From: Aminobacter sp. HY435
GTDB taxonomy: Bacteria; Pseudomonadota; Alphaproteobacteria; Rhizobiales; Rhizobiaceae
Direction of reading: 5' to 3'
DNA: 64,000 bases
Assembly: GCF_027568395.1 (NCBI RefSeq)
Contig: NZ_JANKZL010000005.1
Span: 1-64,000, forward strand
The translations under genes were made by a program, and so were the position numbers. Under the pieces are notes generated by a model, which was given only the letters and a program-made list of their open reading frames with translations, was not told where the DNA came from and did no database searches. Of this stretch, positions 8,362 through 17,344 are shown in pieces. The stretch's first letter is position 1. The number at the start of each line of letters is the position of its first letter.

Positions 8362-9446
8362 TTGGCCACCCAGCGTGAGAACAGCGATGTCGAAAGGGCT
8401 CGTCCCGCCGATTTCTCGCGGATCACCAGCTCGCCGGATTCGATCGTCCCGCCCATTCCGGCAAAGGTGTCGCGCATCAGGGCATGGATGGCGAAGAATG
8501 AGGAGCGGATCGAATAGGCGGTCAGCATCACCGCCAGCGGCTTCGGCGTCAGGATCGAGCGGCAGATGTCGGCCATGGCCGGCAAGCCTTCGAACAGCTG
8601 CCACACCTCGCCCTTGGGGCCGCGGCCATAGGCGGGCGGATCAAACAGGATAATGTCGTAGTGGCTGCCGCGGCGCTCTTCGCGCTCGACGAACTTCATC
8701 GCGTCCTCGCAGATCCAGCGGATCGGCTTCTTGGAGAGCCCGGCCATTTCCTGGTTCTCGCGCGCCCAGCCGATGGCTTTCTTGGAGGCGTCGACATGGG
8801 TCACCTCGGCGCCGGCGCGCGCCGCGACCAGTGAGGCGAGGCCCGTGTAGCCGAACAGGTTCAGCACCTTCACCGGGCGCTTCGCCTCCTCGATCAGGCG
8901 AGCCATGTGGTCCCAGTGCGTCGCCTGCTCGGGAAACACGCCGACATGGCGGAACGAGGTGAAGCGGCCCTGATAAGACATGCCGTCATGGCGCATCGGC
9001 CAGGTTTCGCCGAGCGGGGTTTTCGGAAAACGCCAGCGACCGAGGCCTTCCTCGTCGGTGTCGCCGGTGAACACGGCGTCGACGCGGTCCCATTCCTTGG
9101 CCGGCAGCGCCGGCAGCCAGATTGCCTGGCCTTCAGGACGCACGATCCTGTAGGGGCCGTATTGCTCGAGCTTCTGGCCGTTGCCGCTGTCGAGAAGGGC
9201 ATAATCGTCATTCGGCGCGACTTCGAGGATCAGTGGCAGGCGTTCCGCCGGCAGGGCGCCTTCGCGGCGCGCAAGCTTGCGCGGTTCCGACCTTGCCTCG
9301 ACGGGCACGTCCTGCCGGGCAGGCGCGTGCTGCTCGACCTTGCGTTCATGCCGTTCGGCGCGCTCGCGCGTCGGCATGGGCGCCGGAGCCCCCTTTCGGG
9401 ACGGCTGGGGGCGGCTATCGCGGCGTTTGTCGCGCGGGTGCTTCAA
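8358..9446 (-). CDS. Class I SAM-dependent rRNA methyltransferase (RlmI/RlmK-like)
   Basis: Predicted 23S rRNA cytosine/guanine methyltransferase of the Rossmann-fold class. Visible: the SAM-binding VLNLFGYTGLASLVAARAGA motif, the acidic THVDASKKAIGWARENQ, ICEDAMKFVERE, and the catalytic FDPPAYGRGPKG motif. The N-terminus is Arg/Pro-rich and low in complexity. The proposed start is TTG at 9446, with AGGAGA 9 nt upstream, giving 362 residues; ATG at 9377 (339 residues) is the alternative. It precedes and overlaps the SpoU methyltransferase gene, so the two form an RNA-modification pair upstream of lspA. Confidence 0.85.
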   Translation of the reverse strand: MKHPRDKRRDSRPQPSRKGAPAPMPTRERAERHERKVEQHAPARQDVPVEARSEPRKLARREGALPAERLPLILEVAPNDDYALLDSGNGQKLEQYGPYRIVRPEGQAIWLPALPAKEWDRVDAVFTGDTDEEGLGRWRFPKTPLGETWPMRHDGMSYQGRFTSFRHVGVFPEQATHWDHMARLIEEAKRPVKVLNLFGYTGLASLVAARAGAEVTHVDASKKAIGWARENQEMAGLSKKPIRWICEDAMKFVEREERRGSHYDIILFDPPAYGRGPKGEVWQLFEGLPAMADICRSILTPKPLAVMLTAYSIRSSFFAIHALMRDTFAGMGGTIESGELVIREKSAGRALSTSLFSRWVAK

Positions 9447-9675
9447 GGAACGAAATCTCCTGACGGTTGGCCGCTTTTGACACAGGGCACACCGCGCCGC
9501 AACCTGACGGGAAGTCGCGCGGCGGCGAGGCCGCCTCCGGCCGCTCGGGCTTGCGCCTGTCGTGTGGCCGCCAGCCGCAACTGGGGTTGCCAGCTGTGCC
9601 TTGGGCTCTGCCCGCTGGGCGAGCATGACTTCCGCCTGATCGCCGAAGCCATGGGCGCGCGGCCCTGTCTCGCAA

Positions 9676-10641
9676 TCAGCGCTTGAGCGCCTCGTAGACG
9701 GCGATGCCTGCGGCGAGGTCTTCGAGTGCCGCGCCGACCGACTTGAACAGTGTGATCTCGTCCGCCGACTGGCGCGCCGGCTTCTGGCCGCGGGCAAGTT
9801 CGTGCAGGTCGGCGACGATCGCTTCGGCCTTCAGCACGCCGGCCGCGATCGGCTGGACGATGTCGCCGGCTTCCTTGGTCGCGCCGGCGCGGGTGTCTAA
9901 ATAGACCCTTGCCCTGGTGATGGCCTCGTCGTCGGCCTCGCGCATGCCCGGCGTGAAGCCGCCGACGAGGTCGATGTGGCAACCAGGCTTGACTTTGGCG
10001 CCCTTGACCAGCGGCGTCGTCGAAATGGTCCCGGCGGTCACGATGTCGGCCCAGCCGAGCTCCGCCTCGAGGTCTGTTACGGCGGCCGCGTCAAAGCCTT
10101 CGGCACGCAACGAGTGCACAAGTGCCTCGGCGTTGGCGGCGGTCCGGTTCCAGACGCGGATTTCCTTGATCGGCCTCACCGCGGCGTGGGCGCGGGCGAG
10201 GAACTTGCACTGCGCCCCGGCGCCGATGACCAACAGTTTCGAGGCGTCCTCGCGGGCGAGATAGGATGCGGCCAGCGCCGAGGCGCAGGCGGTGCGCCAT
10301 TGCGTCAGGCGCGGGCCGTCCATCAGCGCCCGCGGTTCTCCGGTCACCCCGTCGAGCAGCAGGTAGATGCCGACGACCGCCGGCTTGGCGATGTCGTTGT
10401 TGTCGGGCGACACCGTGACGATCTTGACGCCGATATACCCGTCAAAACCAGCACCTGCCGCCTTGAAATCGGTCCAGGCGGGCATCAGCAGCAGCGTCGA
10501 ATCTGTTCCTTGCGCCCGCTCCACCGTGTGGTGATGGCGCACCGGTTGCACCGCACCTTCCTTGAAGGCGACGCGCAACGTTTCGACCAGGCCCGGAAAC
10601 GTAAGCGCCCGGTCGATATCCCCGGCCGAAAACTGCAGCAT
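9676..10641 (-). CDS. Ornithine cyclodeaminase/mu-crystallin family enzyme
   Basis: NAD(P)-dependent enzyme of 321 residues. The family includes ornithine cyclodeaminase, alanine dehydrogenase and ketimine reductases, and sequence reading does not separate them. Seen: substrate region VGIYLLLDGVTGEPRALMDG with the RLTQWRTACASALAASYLAR helix, dinucleotide-binding LLVIGAGAQCKFLARAHAAV, and the family-specific IDLVGGFTPGMREADDEAI. GGGAG 6 nt upstream supports the ATG at 10641. It lies downstream of sppA-ihfB-lapA on the same strand, 116 nt from lapA. Confidence 0.85.
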   Translation of the reverse strand: MLQFSAGDIDRALTFPGLVETLRVAFKEGAVQPVRHHHTVERAQGTDSTLLLMPAWTDFKAAGAGFDGYIGVKIVTVSPDNNDIAKPAVVGIYLLLDGVTGEPRALMDGPRLTQWRTACASALAASYLAREDASKLLVIGAGAQCKFLARAHAAVRPIKEIRVWNRTAANAEALVHSLRAEGFDAAAVTDLEAELGWADIVTAGTISTTPLVKGAKVKPGCHIDLVGGFTPGMREADDEAITRARVYLDTRAGATKEAGDIVQPIAAGVLKAEAIVADLHELARGQKPARQSADEITLFKSVGAALEDLAAGIAVYEALKR

Positions 10642-10757
10642 CTGATTCTCCCTCGTGCGTTGCCGAAAATCCAGGGCGAGCACGGATCCAAGATCTCATT
10701 GTCCCACGCGCGTCCGCAATGACGCGGTGCACGCGTCAAAGATGCGCGCCTGGCCGA

Positions 10758-11090
10758 TCAATTGGGGCGCGGAAGGGCCGGACCCTGCGCTCCTGCGGGC
10801 GGGCGCTGGCCTGCCGCCTGGCGCAGGCTCTCGGCCTCCAGGCCGCGCTGCCGTGCCACCTTGCGGTAGCGACCCTGCTTCAGCCAGGTCGCAGCGCTGC
10901 CAAGGAGGACGCCGAGGCCGAGCGCGAGAAACAAGAGCACGAACAGCGGCGCATGCACGGTCAGCGCCGGGTTGCCGGGATTGAACGGATCGAGCGTGAA
11001 GGGGGTCAGCGCGCGGTTGGCGACTGCAAGCGCGATCAGGATGATCGCCAGCGGCACGAAAACCACGATGAGCATGAAGCGGTTGAACAT
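10758..11090 (-). CDS. LapA-domain membrane protein (lipopolysaccharide assembly protein A domain)
   Basis: A 110-residue inner-membrane protein with two hydrophobic segments (about 5-25 and 45-70) and a basic C-terminal tail containing TWLKQGRYRKVARQRG, the usual layout of the DUF1049/LapA domain. The E. coli relative helps regulate LPS synthesis through LpxC turnover; this is not shown for alphaproteobacterial members. It follows ihfB by 34 nt. It is unrelated to the LapA adhesin of biofilm systems despite the shared name. Confidence 0.8.
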   Translation of the reverse strand: MFNRFMLIVVFVPLAIILIALAVANRALTPFTLDPFNPGNPALTVHAPLFVLLFLALGLGVLLGSAATWLKQGRYRKVARQRGLEAESLRQAAGQRPPAGAQGPALPRPN

Positions 11091-11124
11091 ATGAATTCCT
11101 GTCTGACGCCCCCGTCGCCCCCGG

Positions 11125-11409
11125 CTATTTCGCGTCGTTCAGCCGCTCGCGCAGCTCCTTGCCGGTCTTGAAGAAGGGCACCCACTTTTCCTCGACCTCG
11201 ACCGACTCGCCGGTGCGGGGATTGCGGCCGGTGCGGGCCGGACGGTTCTTGACCGAAAACGCGCCGAAGCCGCGCAGCTCGACGCGATTTCCTTCGGCCA
11301 GCGCATCGGTGATCTCGTCGAAAATGGCGCTGACGATGTTTTCGACATCTCGCAAAAACAGATGCGGATTGCGAGTGGCGATAATTTGCACCAGTTCAGA
11401 CTTGATCAT
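11125..11409 (-). CDS. ihfB: Integration host factor subunit beta
   Basis: DNA-bending nucleoid protein, the beta subunit of the IHF heterodimer, which among other roles brings activators to sigma-54 promoters. The 94 residues match the family length, with [11 protein letters not shown] at the start, the [11 protein letters not shown] core, and the DNA-inserting arm [14 protein letters not shown] with its conserved Pro. It sits between sppA and lapA, the standard alphaproteobacterial order. Its sigma-54 partner rpoN is also in this window. Confidence 0.95.
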   Translation of the reverse strand: MIKSELVQIIATRNPHLFLRDVENIVSAIFDEITDALAEGNRVELRGFGAFSVKNRPARTGRNPRTGESVEVEEKWVPFFKTGKELRERLNDAK

Positions 11410-11456
11410 GTGCGCGGTCCCCGTCCAAGTGATGATTTTATTTGTTTTTCAGTCGC

Positions 11457-12422
11457 CTAAGCAGGCTTTTCAGGGTGCCAGAGCGACAGCATACCGTCAA
11501 GGAACAAGCGGTCGCCGCCCATTTCCCGGATGAGGTCGGAAGAAAGGTCGCCAACGCCGAGCACGCGCCCGACCGCCCTGGCGAGCGACATCGGCGAGAA
11601 CAAGCCGCCGCTGCCCTTTGGCTTCCATTCGACCACCGACAGCGTGGCGTCGATGCCCTTGGTGCCGAGCCAGGCAATCGCCTGGTCTTCGCCGCCGACT
11701 TCGTCGATCAGCTTCTTGGCAAGGGCCTGGCGGCCGGTGAACACTGAACCGTCGGCGAGCGCGGTCGCCTCCGTCTTGGACATCGCCCTTCGTTCGGCGA
11801 CGATGCCGACGAACCAGTCGTAGCTGTCCATGATCATGCTGCGCATCATCGCGCGCTCTGCATCCGTGGTCGGGTTGAACGGCGACGGCTCGGCCTTGAG
11901 CGGCGAGGATTTCACCTCTTCCAGCTTGATGCCGACCTTGTCCATCAGGCCGGTCAGGTCGGGAAACTGCACCAGCACGCCGATCGAGCCGACGATGGAG
12001 GATTTCCGCGCCACGATGTGGTCGGACGCCGAGGCGATCATGTAGCCGGCCGAGGCGGCCAGCGTGCCGACCTGCGCGACGACGGGCTTTTCGGCCGAGA
12101 TCTTGCGCACCGCATCGTAGATAGCCTCGCCGCCGGCCGTGGTGCCGCCGGGCGAATCGATGGACAGGATCACGCCCTTGACCGAAGGCGACTTGCGGAT
12201 GTCCTCGAGGCGCTCGAGCAGGTCCTCGTCTTCGGTGATCGTACCTTCGATCTTGACCTTGGCGATGTGGTTGCTGGCGACGCCTGGAAGCCGTTCGCCG
12301 GCGATCCAGGTCGAGAACCCGAAGATCGCGGCGGCCGCAATGAGAAAGGTGACTACACGCCAGAAGGTGAGCTTGCGCCGCAACCGGCGGCGGTCGATCA
12401 GATCGTCGGCTCTCATGGTCAT
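11457..12422 (-). CDS. sppA: SppA signal peptide peptidase (S49 family)
   Basis: Membrane-anchored serine protease that degrades cleaved signal peptides on the periplasmic side. The 321-residue protein has an N-terminal membrane segment (about 20-40), then the S49 catalytic domain: VILSIDSPGGTTAGGEAIYD, the nucleophile region GTLAASAGYMIASASD (catalytic Ser), and SSIVGSIGVLVQFPDL. The catalytic Lys is expected in the ADGSVFTGRQALAKKLIDE region. Its length fits the short half-size SppA form. ATG at 12422 follows GAGG by 6 nt. It heads the sppA-ihfB-lapA operon. Confidence 0.9.
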   Translation of the reverse strand: MTMRADDLIDRRRLRRKLTFWRVVTFLIAAAAIFGFSTWIAGERLPGVASNHIAKVKIEGTITEDEDLLERLEDIRKSPSVKGVILSIDSPGGTTAGGEAIYDAVRKISAEKPVVAQVGTLAASAGYMIASASDHIVARKSSIVGSIGVLVQFPDLTGLMDKVGIKLEEVKSSPLKAEPSPFNPTTDAERAMMRSMIMDSYDWFVGIVAERRAMSKTEATALADGSVFTGRQALAKKLIDEVGGEDQAIAWLGTKGIDATLSVVEWKPKGSGGLFSPMSLARAVGRVLGVGDLSSDLIREMGGDRLFLDGMLSLWHPEKPA

Positions 12423-12681
12423 CGCGTGCCTCGCGTGCTGTGCAGCCTGCGCTTTTAGCGCATGGCTCCAATGAGGGCCACAGCTTTCCTGACGCAACCG
12501 ACGTTGCGGGACCTTGGTTTTGTAAGGTAAATAGCCATATTACAGGTTGCAATCTGGCCGCCGGGGCGCTTGGGGTTGGTGCATTCGGCGCAACCCTTTG
12601 ACCTTATGGTCATATTTTCGTGGCTTTCATCCGTTTCAGGTGCCGGGCCGCTAGGCGGCGTGATTTCGTGGAAGGACTTTT

Positions 12682-13404
12682 GTGTTGGCGCGACCAATCG
12701 ATACGAGTGGCGGCGGTAGCGGCGTTGCGGCGGAGACCGGCATTGCGCTTGCGACCTCGCGTACCGATGCCTTCGACCGTGCCGCCCGCCATTCGCGCCG
12801 CGTCGGTTTCCTGAAGCGAGCGCTGCCGCTTTCCGCAATCGCCCTTGCCGCGCTGTTCGGCGCCTATTCCTACATGGCTGCGCCGCCGTCGCTTGAGGTC
12901 AAGGCCGAGGGCGCCGCGTTCTCGGAGGGCAAGCTGGTGATGGCCAAGCCGCAACTCAACGGCTTTACCCGTGAAAACCTGCCCTATTCGATGACCGCCG
13001 ACCGCGCGGTGCAGGATCCGGCCAATCAGGGCGTTGTCGAACTGGTGGGCATTGATGCCAATCTGCCGATCTCGGCCGACAAGGTCGCGGAGGTCGATGC
13101 CATTCGCGGTGTTTACGATCGCGAAGGCAACACGCTCGATTTGACCGATCAAGTCACTGTAAAGACCAGTGACGGTATGGTCGCCAAGCTCAAATCGGCG
13201 TATCTCGACATGGGCAGTGGCGCGATGAAGACCAACGAACCGGTCGAGATAACCCTTGACGGTTCGAAGATCACGTCCGATTCGATGTCGATGCTCGAAA
13301 ATGGCAAGGTCGTCGTTTTCGAGAAGCGGGTGCGCGTGGACATCGATCCGGCGCGGATGAAGGCGGCGCAAAATGGCAGCGGAGGCGGGAGTGCGGCAAA
13401 TTAG
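12682..13404 (+). CDS. lptC: LptC, LPS export system inner-membrane protein
   Basis: Bitopic inner-membrane protein that receives lipopolysaccharide from the LptBFG extractor and hands it to periplasmic LptA. The 240-residue product has one membrane segment (about 45-65, ALPLSAIALAALFGAYSYMA) and an OstA/LptC-type beta-jellyroll periplasmic domain (about 75-225). The GTG start has AAGGA 5 nt upstream. It is the first gene of lptC-lptA-lptB-rpoN-hpf-ptsN, a conserved alphaproteobacterial order, and overlaps lptA by 14 nt. Confidence 0.9.
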   Translation: MLARPIDTSGGGSGVAAETGIALATSRTDAFDRAARHSRRVGFLKRALPLSAIALAALFGAYSYMAAPPSLEVKAEGAAFSEGKLVMAKPQLNGFTRENLPYSMTADRAVQDPANQGVVELVGIDANLPISADKVAEVDAIRGVYDREGNTLDLTDQVTVKTSDGMVAKLKSAYLDMGSGAMKTNEPVEITLDGSKITSDSMSMLENGKVVVFEKRVRVDIDPARMKAAQNGSGGGSAAN

Positions 13405-13957
13405 GTCTTGGCGGTCTTTGGCCGCCCTATCGTGCTTGGGGGTGGCGTTGAGCGCGACGGGCGCTTTTGCCCAGGACAGCCAGAGCAGGCTTTCGGGCCT
13501 CAAGCTTTCGGGTGACCAGCCGATCCAGATCGAGAGCGACAAGCTCGAGGTCCGCGAGTCGGAGAACCTCGCCATCTTCACTGGCAATGTCAGCGTCACG
13601 CAGGGGCCGACGGTGATGAAGTCGGGCAAGATGACCGTCTATTATGCCAAGGACGGCCAGGGTTCGGCAGCCACCGGCTCGGCCAACATCGACAGGCTGG
13701 AAGTCGATGACAAGGTTTATGTGAAGTCCGACAAGCAGGTCGCGACAGGCGATCGCGGCACCTTCGACATGAAATCGGAAGTGCTGGTGCTGTCGGGCAA
13801 CGAGGTCGTTCTGTCAGAGGGCGACAATGTGCTGGTCGGCTGCAAGCTGACCGTCCAGATGAAGACCGGTCTCGCTCAGGTTGACGGCTGCAACGGCGGC
13901 GCCAAGAAGAACGGCCGTGTCATGATGTCGATCACGCCGGGTTCGCAGAAGAAGTAA
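13391..13957 (+). CDS. lptA: LptA, periplasmic LPS transport protein
   Basis: Periplasmic beta-jellyroll protein that forms the bridge carrying LPS to the outer membrane. From GTG at 13391 (GGAGG at 13381-13385) the product is 188 residues, with a signal peptide ending near ATGAFAQ (about residue 28) and an OstA-like domain beginning IQIESDKLEVRESENLAIFTG. An ATG at 13373 is also in frame, but it would put extra residues before the signal peptide. It ends in TAATG shared with lptB. Confidence 0.9.
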   Translation: MRQIRSWRSLAALSCLGVALSATGAFAQDSQSRLSGLKLSGDQPIQIESDKLEVRESENLAIFTGNVSVTQGPTVMKSGKMTVYYAKDGQGSAATGSANIDRLEVDDKVYVKSDKQVATGDRGTFDMKSEVLVLSGNEVVLSEGDNVLVGCKLTVQMKTGLAQVDGCNGGAKKNGRVMMSITPGSQKK

Positions 13958-14760
13958 TGTCCGAAACAATGACGCCCGGGTCGGCGAAAAAACCTGCCGC
14001 TCCTGCTGTCGTCGGCGGCGCCAGAAACGGCAAGTTCAAAGGCACGCTCATCGCCAAGGGCCTGACCAAGGCCTACAAGGGCCGGCAGGTGGTGTCAGGT
14101 GTCACGCTCGGCGTGCGCGCGGGCGAAGCCGTAGGGCTGCTCGGCCCCAATGGCGCCGGCAAGACGACCTGCTTCTACATGGTTACCGGCCTGGTGCCGG
14201 TCGACCAGGGTACCATCGAGATCGACGGCTTCGACGTCACCAACATGCCGATGTACCGTCGCGCGCGCCTGGGCATCGGCTACCTGCCGCAGGAAGCGTC
14301 GATCTTTCGCGGCCTGTCGGTCGAAAACAACATTCGCGCCATTCTCGAAGTCGTCGAGAAGAGCCGCAAGGAGCGCGAAAAGACCCTCGACTCGCTGCTT
14401 GAGGAATTTCACATCAGCCACCTGCGCAAGAGCCCGTCGATCGCATTGTCGGGCGGCGAACGCCGTCGCCTCGAAATCGCCCGCGCGCTTGCCAGCCGGC
14501 CCAACTACATGCTGCTCGACGAACCTTTCGCCGGCATCGATCCGATCGCGGTTGCCGACATCCAGCAGCTGGTCCGCCACCTGACCAATCGTGGCATCGG
14601 CGTTCTGATCACCGATCACAATGTCCGCGAGACGCTGGGCCTGATCGACCGCGCCTACATCATCCATGCCGGCGAGGTCCTGACCCACGGGCGCGCCGAT
14701 GAGGTCGTCGCCAATCCCGATGTCCGACGCCTCTATCTTGGCGAAGGCTTTACCCTGTAA
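13957..14760 (+). CDS. lptB: LptB, LPS export ABC transporter ATPase
   Basis: Cytoplasmic ATPase of the LptBFGC machine that extracts LPS from the inner membrane. The 267-residue protein shows Walker A GPNGAGKTTCF, a Q-loop in YLPQEASIFRGLS, signature LSGGERRRLE, Walker B YMLLDEPFAGIDP and the H-loop ITDHNVRETL. About 30 extra N-terminal residues precede the ABC domain. Its ATG overlaps the lptA stop by one base. LptF/LptG are not in the window. Confidence 0.95.
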   Translation: MSETMTPGSAKKPAAPAVVGGARNGKFKGTLIAKGLTKAYKGRQVVSGVTLGVRAGEAVGLLGPNGAGKTTCFYMVTGLVPVDQGTIEIDGFDVTNMPMYRRARLGIGYLPQEASIFRGLSVENNIRAILEVVEKSRKEREKTLDSLLEEFHISHLRKSPSIALSGGERRRLEIARALASRPNYMLLDEPFAGIDPIAVADIQQLVRHLTNRGIGVLITDHNVRETLGLIDRAYIIHAGEVLTHGRADEVVANPDVRRLYLGEGFTL

Positions 14761-14801
14761 TTGCTTGCCTGCGGCGAAAAGCCGGCAAACCCCCAATCTG
14801 C

Positions 14802-14830
14802 TTGACATGCAAAAGCCGGGCCAGTTTTAT
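14802..14830 (+). promoter_or_regulatory. Candidate sigma-70-type promoter of rpoN
   Basis: TTGACA at 14802-14807 and TTTTAT at 14825-14830 are separated by 17 nt. They lie in the 130-nt gap between lptB and rpoN, about 60 nt before the rpoN ATG. A perfect -35 at good spacing suggests that rpoN can be transcribed on its own as well as from the lpt promoter. Confidence 0.5.
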
Positions 14831-14890
14831 CACGGCTGGAAGGCGTGCCGGTTTTCGGCCGCCTGAAACAGGATCGGGTCTGGCAAGAGG

Positions 14891-16423
14891 ATGGCGCTGT
14901 CGGCGAAATTGCAGCTGCGGCAGTCGCAGTCGCTGGTCATGACGCCACAGCTGATGCAGTCGATCCGCCTGCTGCAGTTCACCCATGCCGAACTCGAACA
15001 TTTCATTGACGACGAAATCGAGCGCAACCCCTTGCTCGAGCGTGCTGAGGTGCCGGATGACGCAGCAGGCGAACAATTCCCCGGGATAGAAGCGCCGGGT
15101 GAAGCGGCGGCCCAGCAAAGCGATGACTGGTTCGAGGGAGAGGCGGGCTGGAGTTCGGAAGCGATCTCCGAAAAGCTCGACGCCTCGCTCGAAAATCTGT
15201 TTCCTGACGATCCGGGCGCTGTCGAGCGCGTCGGGCCCGAGCTTGCCATGCAGTGGAAATCGGCTGGCGCGGGCAGTGGCGCAGGTGGCGCGTCAGACGG
15301 GTTCGAGATGGAGGACATGGCCGCGGCGGCCGTCACGCTGCGCGACCATATCGCCGAACAGATCAGCTTTGCGTTTGTCGATCCGCAGGCAAGGCTGGTC
15401 GCCGCCGAATTGGCCGATTGGCTCGACGAGGCGGGCTACTTTCGCGGCGAGTCCGAAGAGATCGCCGAACGGCTGGGCGTCGGAGCAAGCTTTATGCTCG
15501 AGGTTTTGGCTACCTGCCAGGATTTTGACCCTCCGGGGCTGTTTGCGCGGGATCTAGCCGAATGCCTGCGCATCCAGCTGAGGCGTCGCGATCGCCTCGA
15601 CCCCGCAATGGCCAGGCTGGTCGAAAATCTCGAATTGCTGGCGAAGCGCGATTTTCAGACGCTCAAGCGTATATGCGGTGTCGACGAGGAAGATCTTCTG
15701 GCCATGCTGGCCGAGATTCGCGCCCTCGACCCGCGCCCGGGCGGCGCCTTTGCCGGGGGCACGGCCGACGCCATCGTGCCTGATGTCGAGGTGCGCCAGG
15801 CTGCCGACGGCAGCTGGGCGGTCGAGCTCAATCCCGAGACGCTGCCGCGCGTGCTGGTCGATCAGGTCTATTTCGCCGAAGTCACAGGCCGCACGAAGGA
15901 TGCCGGCGAGCGCGGTTTTCTTGCCGAATGCCTGCAAAACGCCAACTGGCTGACCCGCAGCCTCGACCAGCGCGCCAAGACCATCCTCAAGGTGGCCTCA
16001 GAGATCATTCGCCAGCAGGACGCCTTTCTTATCCATGGCGTGCGCCACCTGCGGCCGCTCAACCTGCGCACCGTCGCCGATGCGATCGGCATGCATGAAT
16101 CGACGGTCAGCCGGGTCACCGCCAACAAATACATGCTGACGCCACGTGGCGTGTTCGAGCTGCGCTACTTCTTCACCGCCTCGATTGCCTCGGCGGAAGG
16201 CGGCGATGCGCATTCGTCCGAATCCGTGCGCGACCGTATCAGGCAGATGATCGAGGAAGAGGAGCCTTCCGACGTTTTGTCCGACGACGCGATCGTCGAC
16301 ATTCTGAAGAAAAGTGGTGTCGAAATCGCCCGTCGCACCGTCGCCAAGTATCGCGAGGGCATGCATATCGCCTCGTCTGTGCAACGCCGACGTGAAAAGC
16401 GGGCGATCGCCAACTGTGCTTAG
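14891..16423 (+). CDS. rpoN: RNA polymerase sigma-54 factor
   Basis: Sigma-54, which directs RNA polymerase to -24/-12 promoters of nitrogen-fixation, nitrogen-assimilation and dicarboxylate transport genes and needs enhancer-binding ATPases. The 510-residue protein has the Gln/Leu-rich activator-interacting region I (LQLRQSQSLVMTPQLMQSIR, first 50 residues), an acidic variable region II, the core-binding region, the helix-turn-helix near TVADAIGMHESTVSRVT and the diagnostic RpoN box ARRTVAKYRE near the C-terminus. It is followed by hpf and ptsN, its usual neighbours. Confidence 0.97.
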   Translation: MALSAKLQLRQSQSLVMTPQLMQSIRLLQFTHAELEHFIDDEIERNPLLERAEVPDDAAGEQFPGIEAPGEAAAQQSDDWFEGEAGWSSEAISEKLDASLENLFPDDPGAVERVGPELAMQWKSAGAGSGAGGASDGFEMEDMAAAAVTLRDHIAEQISFAFVDPQARLVAAELADWLDEAGYFRGESEEIAERLGVGASFMLEVLATCQDFDPPGLFARDLAECLRIQLRRRDRLDPAMARLVENLELLAKRDFQTLKRICGVDEEDLLAMLAEIRALDPRPGGAFAGGTADAIVPDVEVRQAADGSWAVELNPETLPRVLVDQVYFAEVTGRTKDAGERGFLAECLQNANWLTRSLDQRAKTILKVASEIIRQQDAFLIHGVRHLRPLNLRTVADAIGMHESTVSRVTANKYMLTPRGVFELRYFFTASIASAEGGDAHSSESVRDRIRQMIEEEEPSDVLSDDAIVDILKKSGVEIARRTVAKYREGMHIASSVQRRREKRAIANCA

Positions 16424-16465
16424 CCGGCGAAAACGGCCACTGTTTGCAGGCTTTTTGGCCGTTGA

Positions 16466-16514
16466 TTGACAATCCCTAATGAAGTGTCTAGAAGCCCGCC
16501 CGCATGAGGCGGGC
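16466..16514 (+). promoter_or_regulatory. Candidate hpf promoter and adjacent hairpin
   Basis: In the 269-nt rpoN-hpf gap, TTGACA at 16466-16471 is 17 nt from TAGAAG at 16489-16494. It is followed at once by a GC-rich hairpin with arms GCCCGCC (16494-16500) and GGCGGGC (16508-16514) and a 7-nt loop. No T-run follows, so the hairpin is a structured leader rather than a clear terminator. A second AT-rich TATAAA at 16644-16649 lies closer to hpf but has no well-placed -35. Confidence 0.3.
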
Positions 16515-16692
16515 CGGCCCGCCAGCGAACGATGTGGCGCAGCGGCATGGTTGCGCTTTGCTTTGCGGTTGGTGGACAGCCGGGAGTTCGGACTTAAAAA
16601 CGGTGTGCCAAGCCAGCCAGTGCTTGTTTGCATCGGCCACGGGTATAAACTCTCACGAGTTTGAAGTCTGAACAGAAAAGGTCAGTTTTCAG

Positions 16693-17277
16693 ATGAGCCT
16701 TCGCATTTCGGGAAAGCACATGGATATCGGCGATGCGTTCCGTACGCGCATCGAAGGCCGTATTGGCGAAGCGATCGATAAATATTTCGATCGTGGGTTC
16801 TCCGGTCACGTCAATGTAGTGAAGTCAGGATCGCGCTACACCGCCGACTGCCTGGTGCGGCTCGACTCGGGCATGTCGCTGCAGGCGACCGGGGAAGCTC
16901 AGGAACCGACTGCCGCGTTCGACGCGGCGGCCGACAAGCTCGAAACCCGTCTGCGCCGCTACAAGCGTCGTCTCAAGTCGCACAATTCCGGTGCCGGCAA
17001 CGGCGAACTGACCGACGTCGCCTATTCGGTTGTCGCGGCACTCGCCGACGATGACGAAGACGTGCCGGCCGATTTCGCTCCGGCCATTGTCGCCGAATCG
17101 ACGATGGTGCTGAAGACCATGTCCGTGGCTTCCGCGGTCATCGAACTCGACACCAAGGACAGTCCGGTTGTGGTTTTCCGCAATGCCGGCAACGAGCATC
17201 TCAACATCGTCTACCGCCGGCCGGATGGAAACATCGGCTGGATCGATCCCTCGACCGCAAAGGTTGCCCAGGGGTAG
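16693..17277 (+). CDS. hpf: Long-form ribosome hibernation promoting factor
   Basis: Binds the 30S decoding region in stationary phase and promotes formation of inactive 100S ribosome dimers. The 194-residue length and two-domain layout are those of the long form. The N-terminal S30AE domain (about 1-105) begins LRISGKHMDIGDAFRTRIEG and includes YKRRLKSHN. After an Ala/Asp linker the C-terminal dimerisation domain (about 130-190) carries SVASAVIELDTKDSPVVVFRN and IVYRRPDGNIGWIDP. It lies between rpoN and ptsN as in most proteobacteria. Confidence 0.93.
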   Translation: MSLRISGKHMDIGDAFRTRIEGRIGEAIDKYFDRGFSGHVNVVKSGSRYTADCLVRLDSGMSLQATGEAQEPTAAFDAAADKLETRLRRYKRRLKSHNSGAGNGELTDVAYSVVAALADDDEDVPADFAPAIVAESTMVLKTMSVASAVIELDTKDSPVVVFRNAGNEHLNIVYRRPDGNIGWIDPSTAKVAQG

Positions 17278-17344
17278 TCGCTGCCGCTCGCATGCGGGGA
17301 GACTAGGGCAATGCGGCGGCAAGCACAGCAAGGGATTAATAAGA

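Noticed and set aside
10758-11090. The LapA-domain gene as the LapA adhesin of the secretion locus
   Set aside because: It is a 110-residue membrane protein of the LPS-assembly LapA domain; the adhesin LapA is a giant repeat protein. Only the name is shared.
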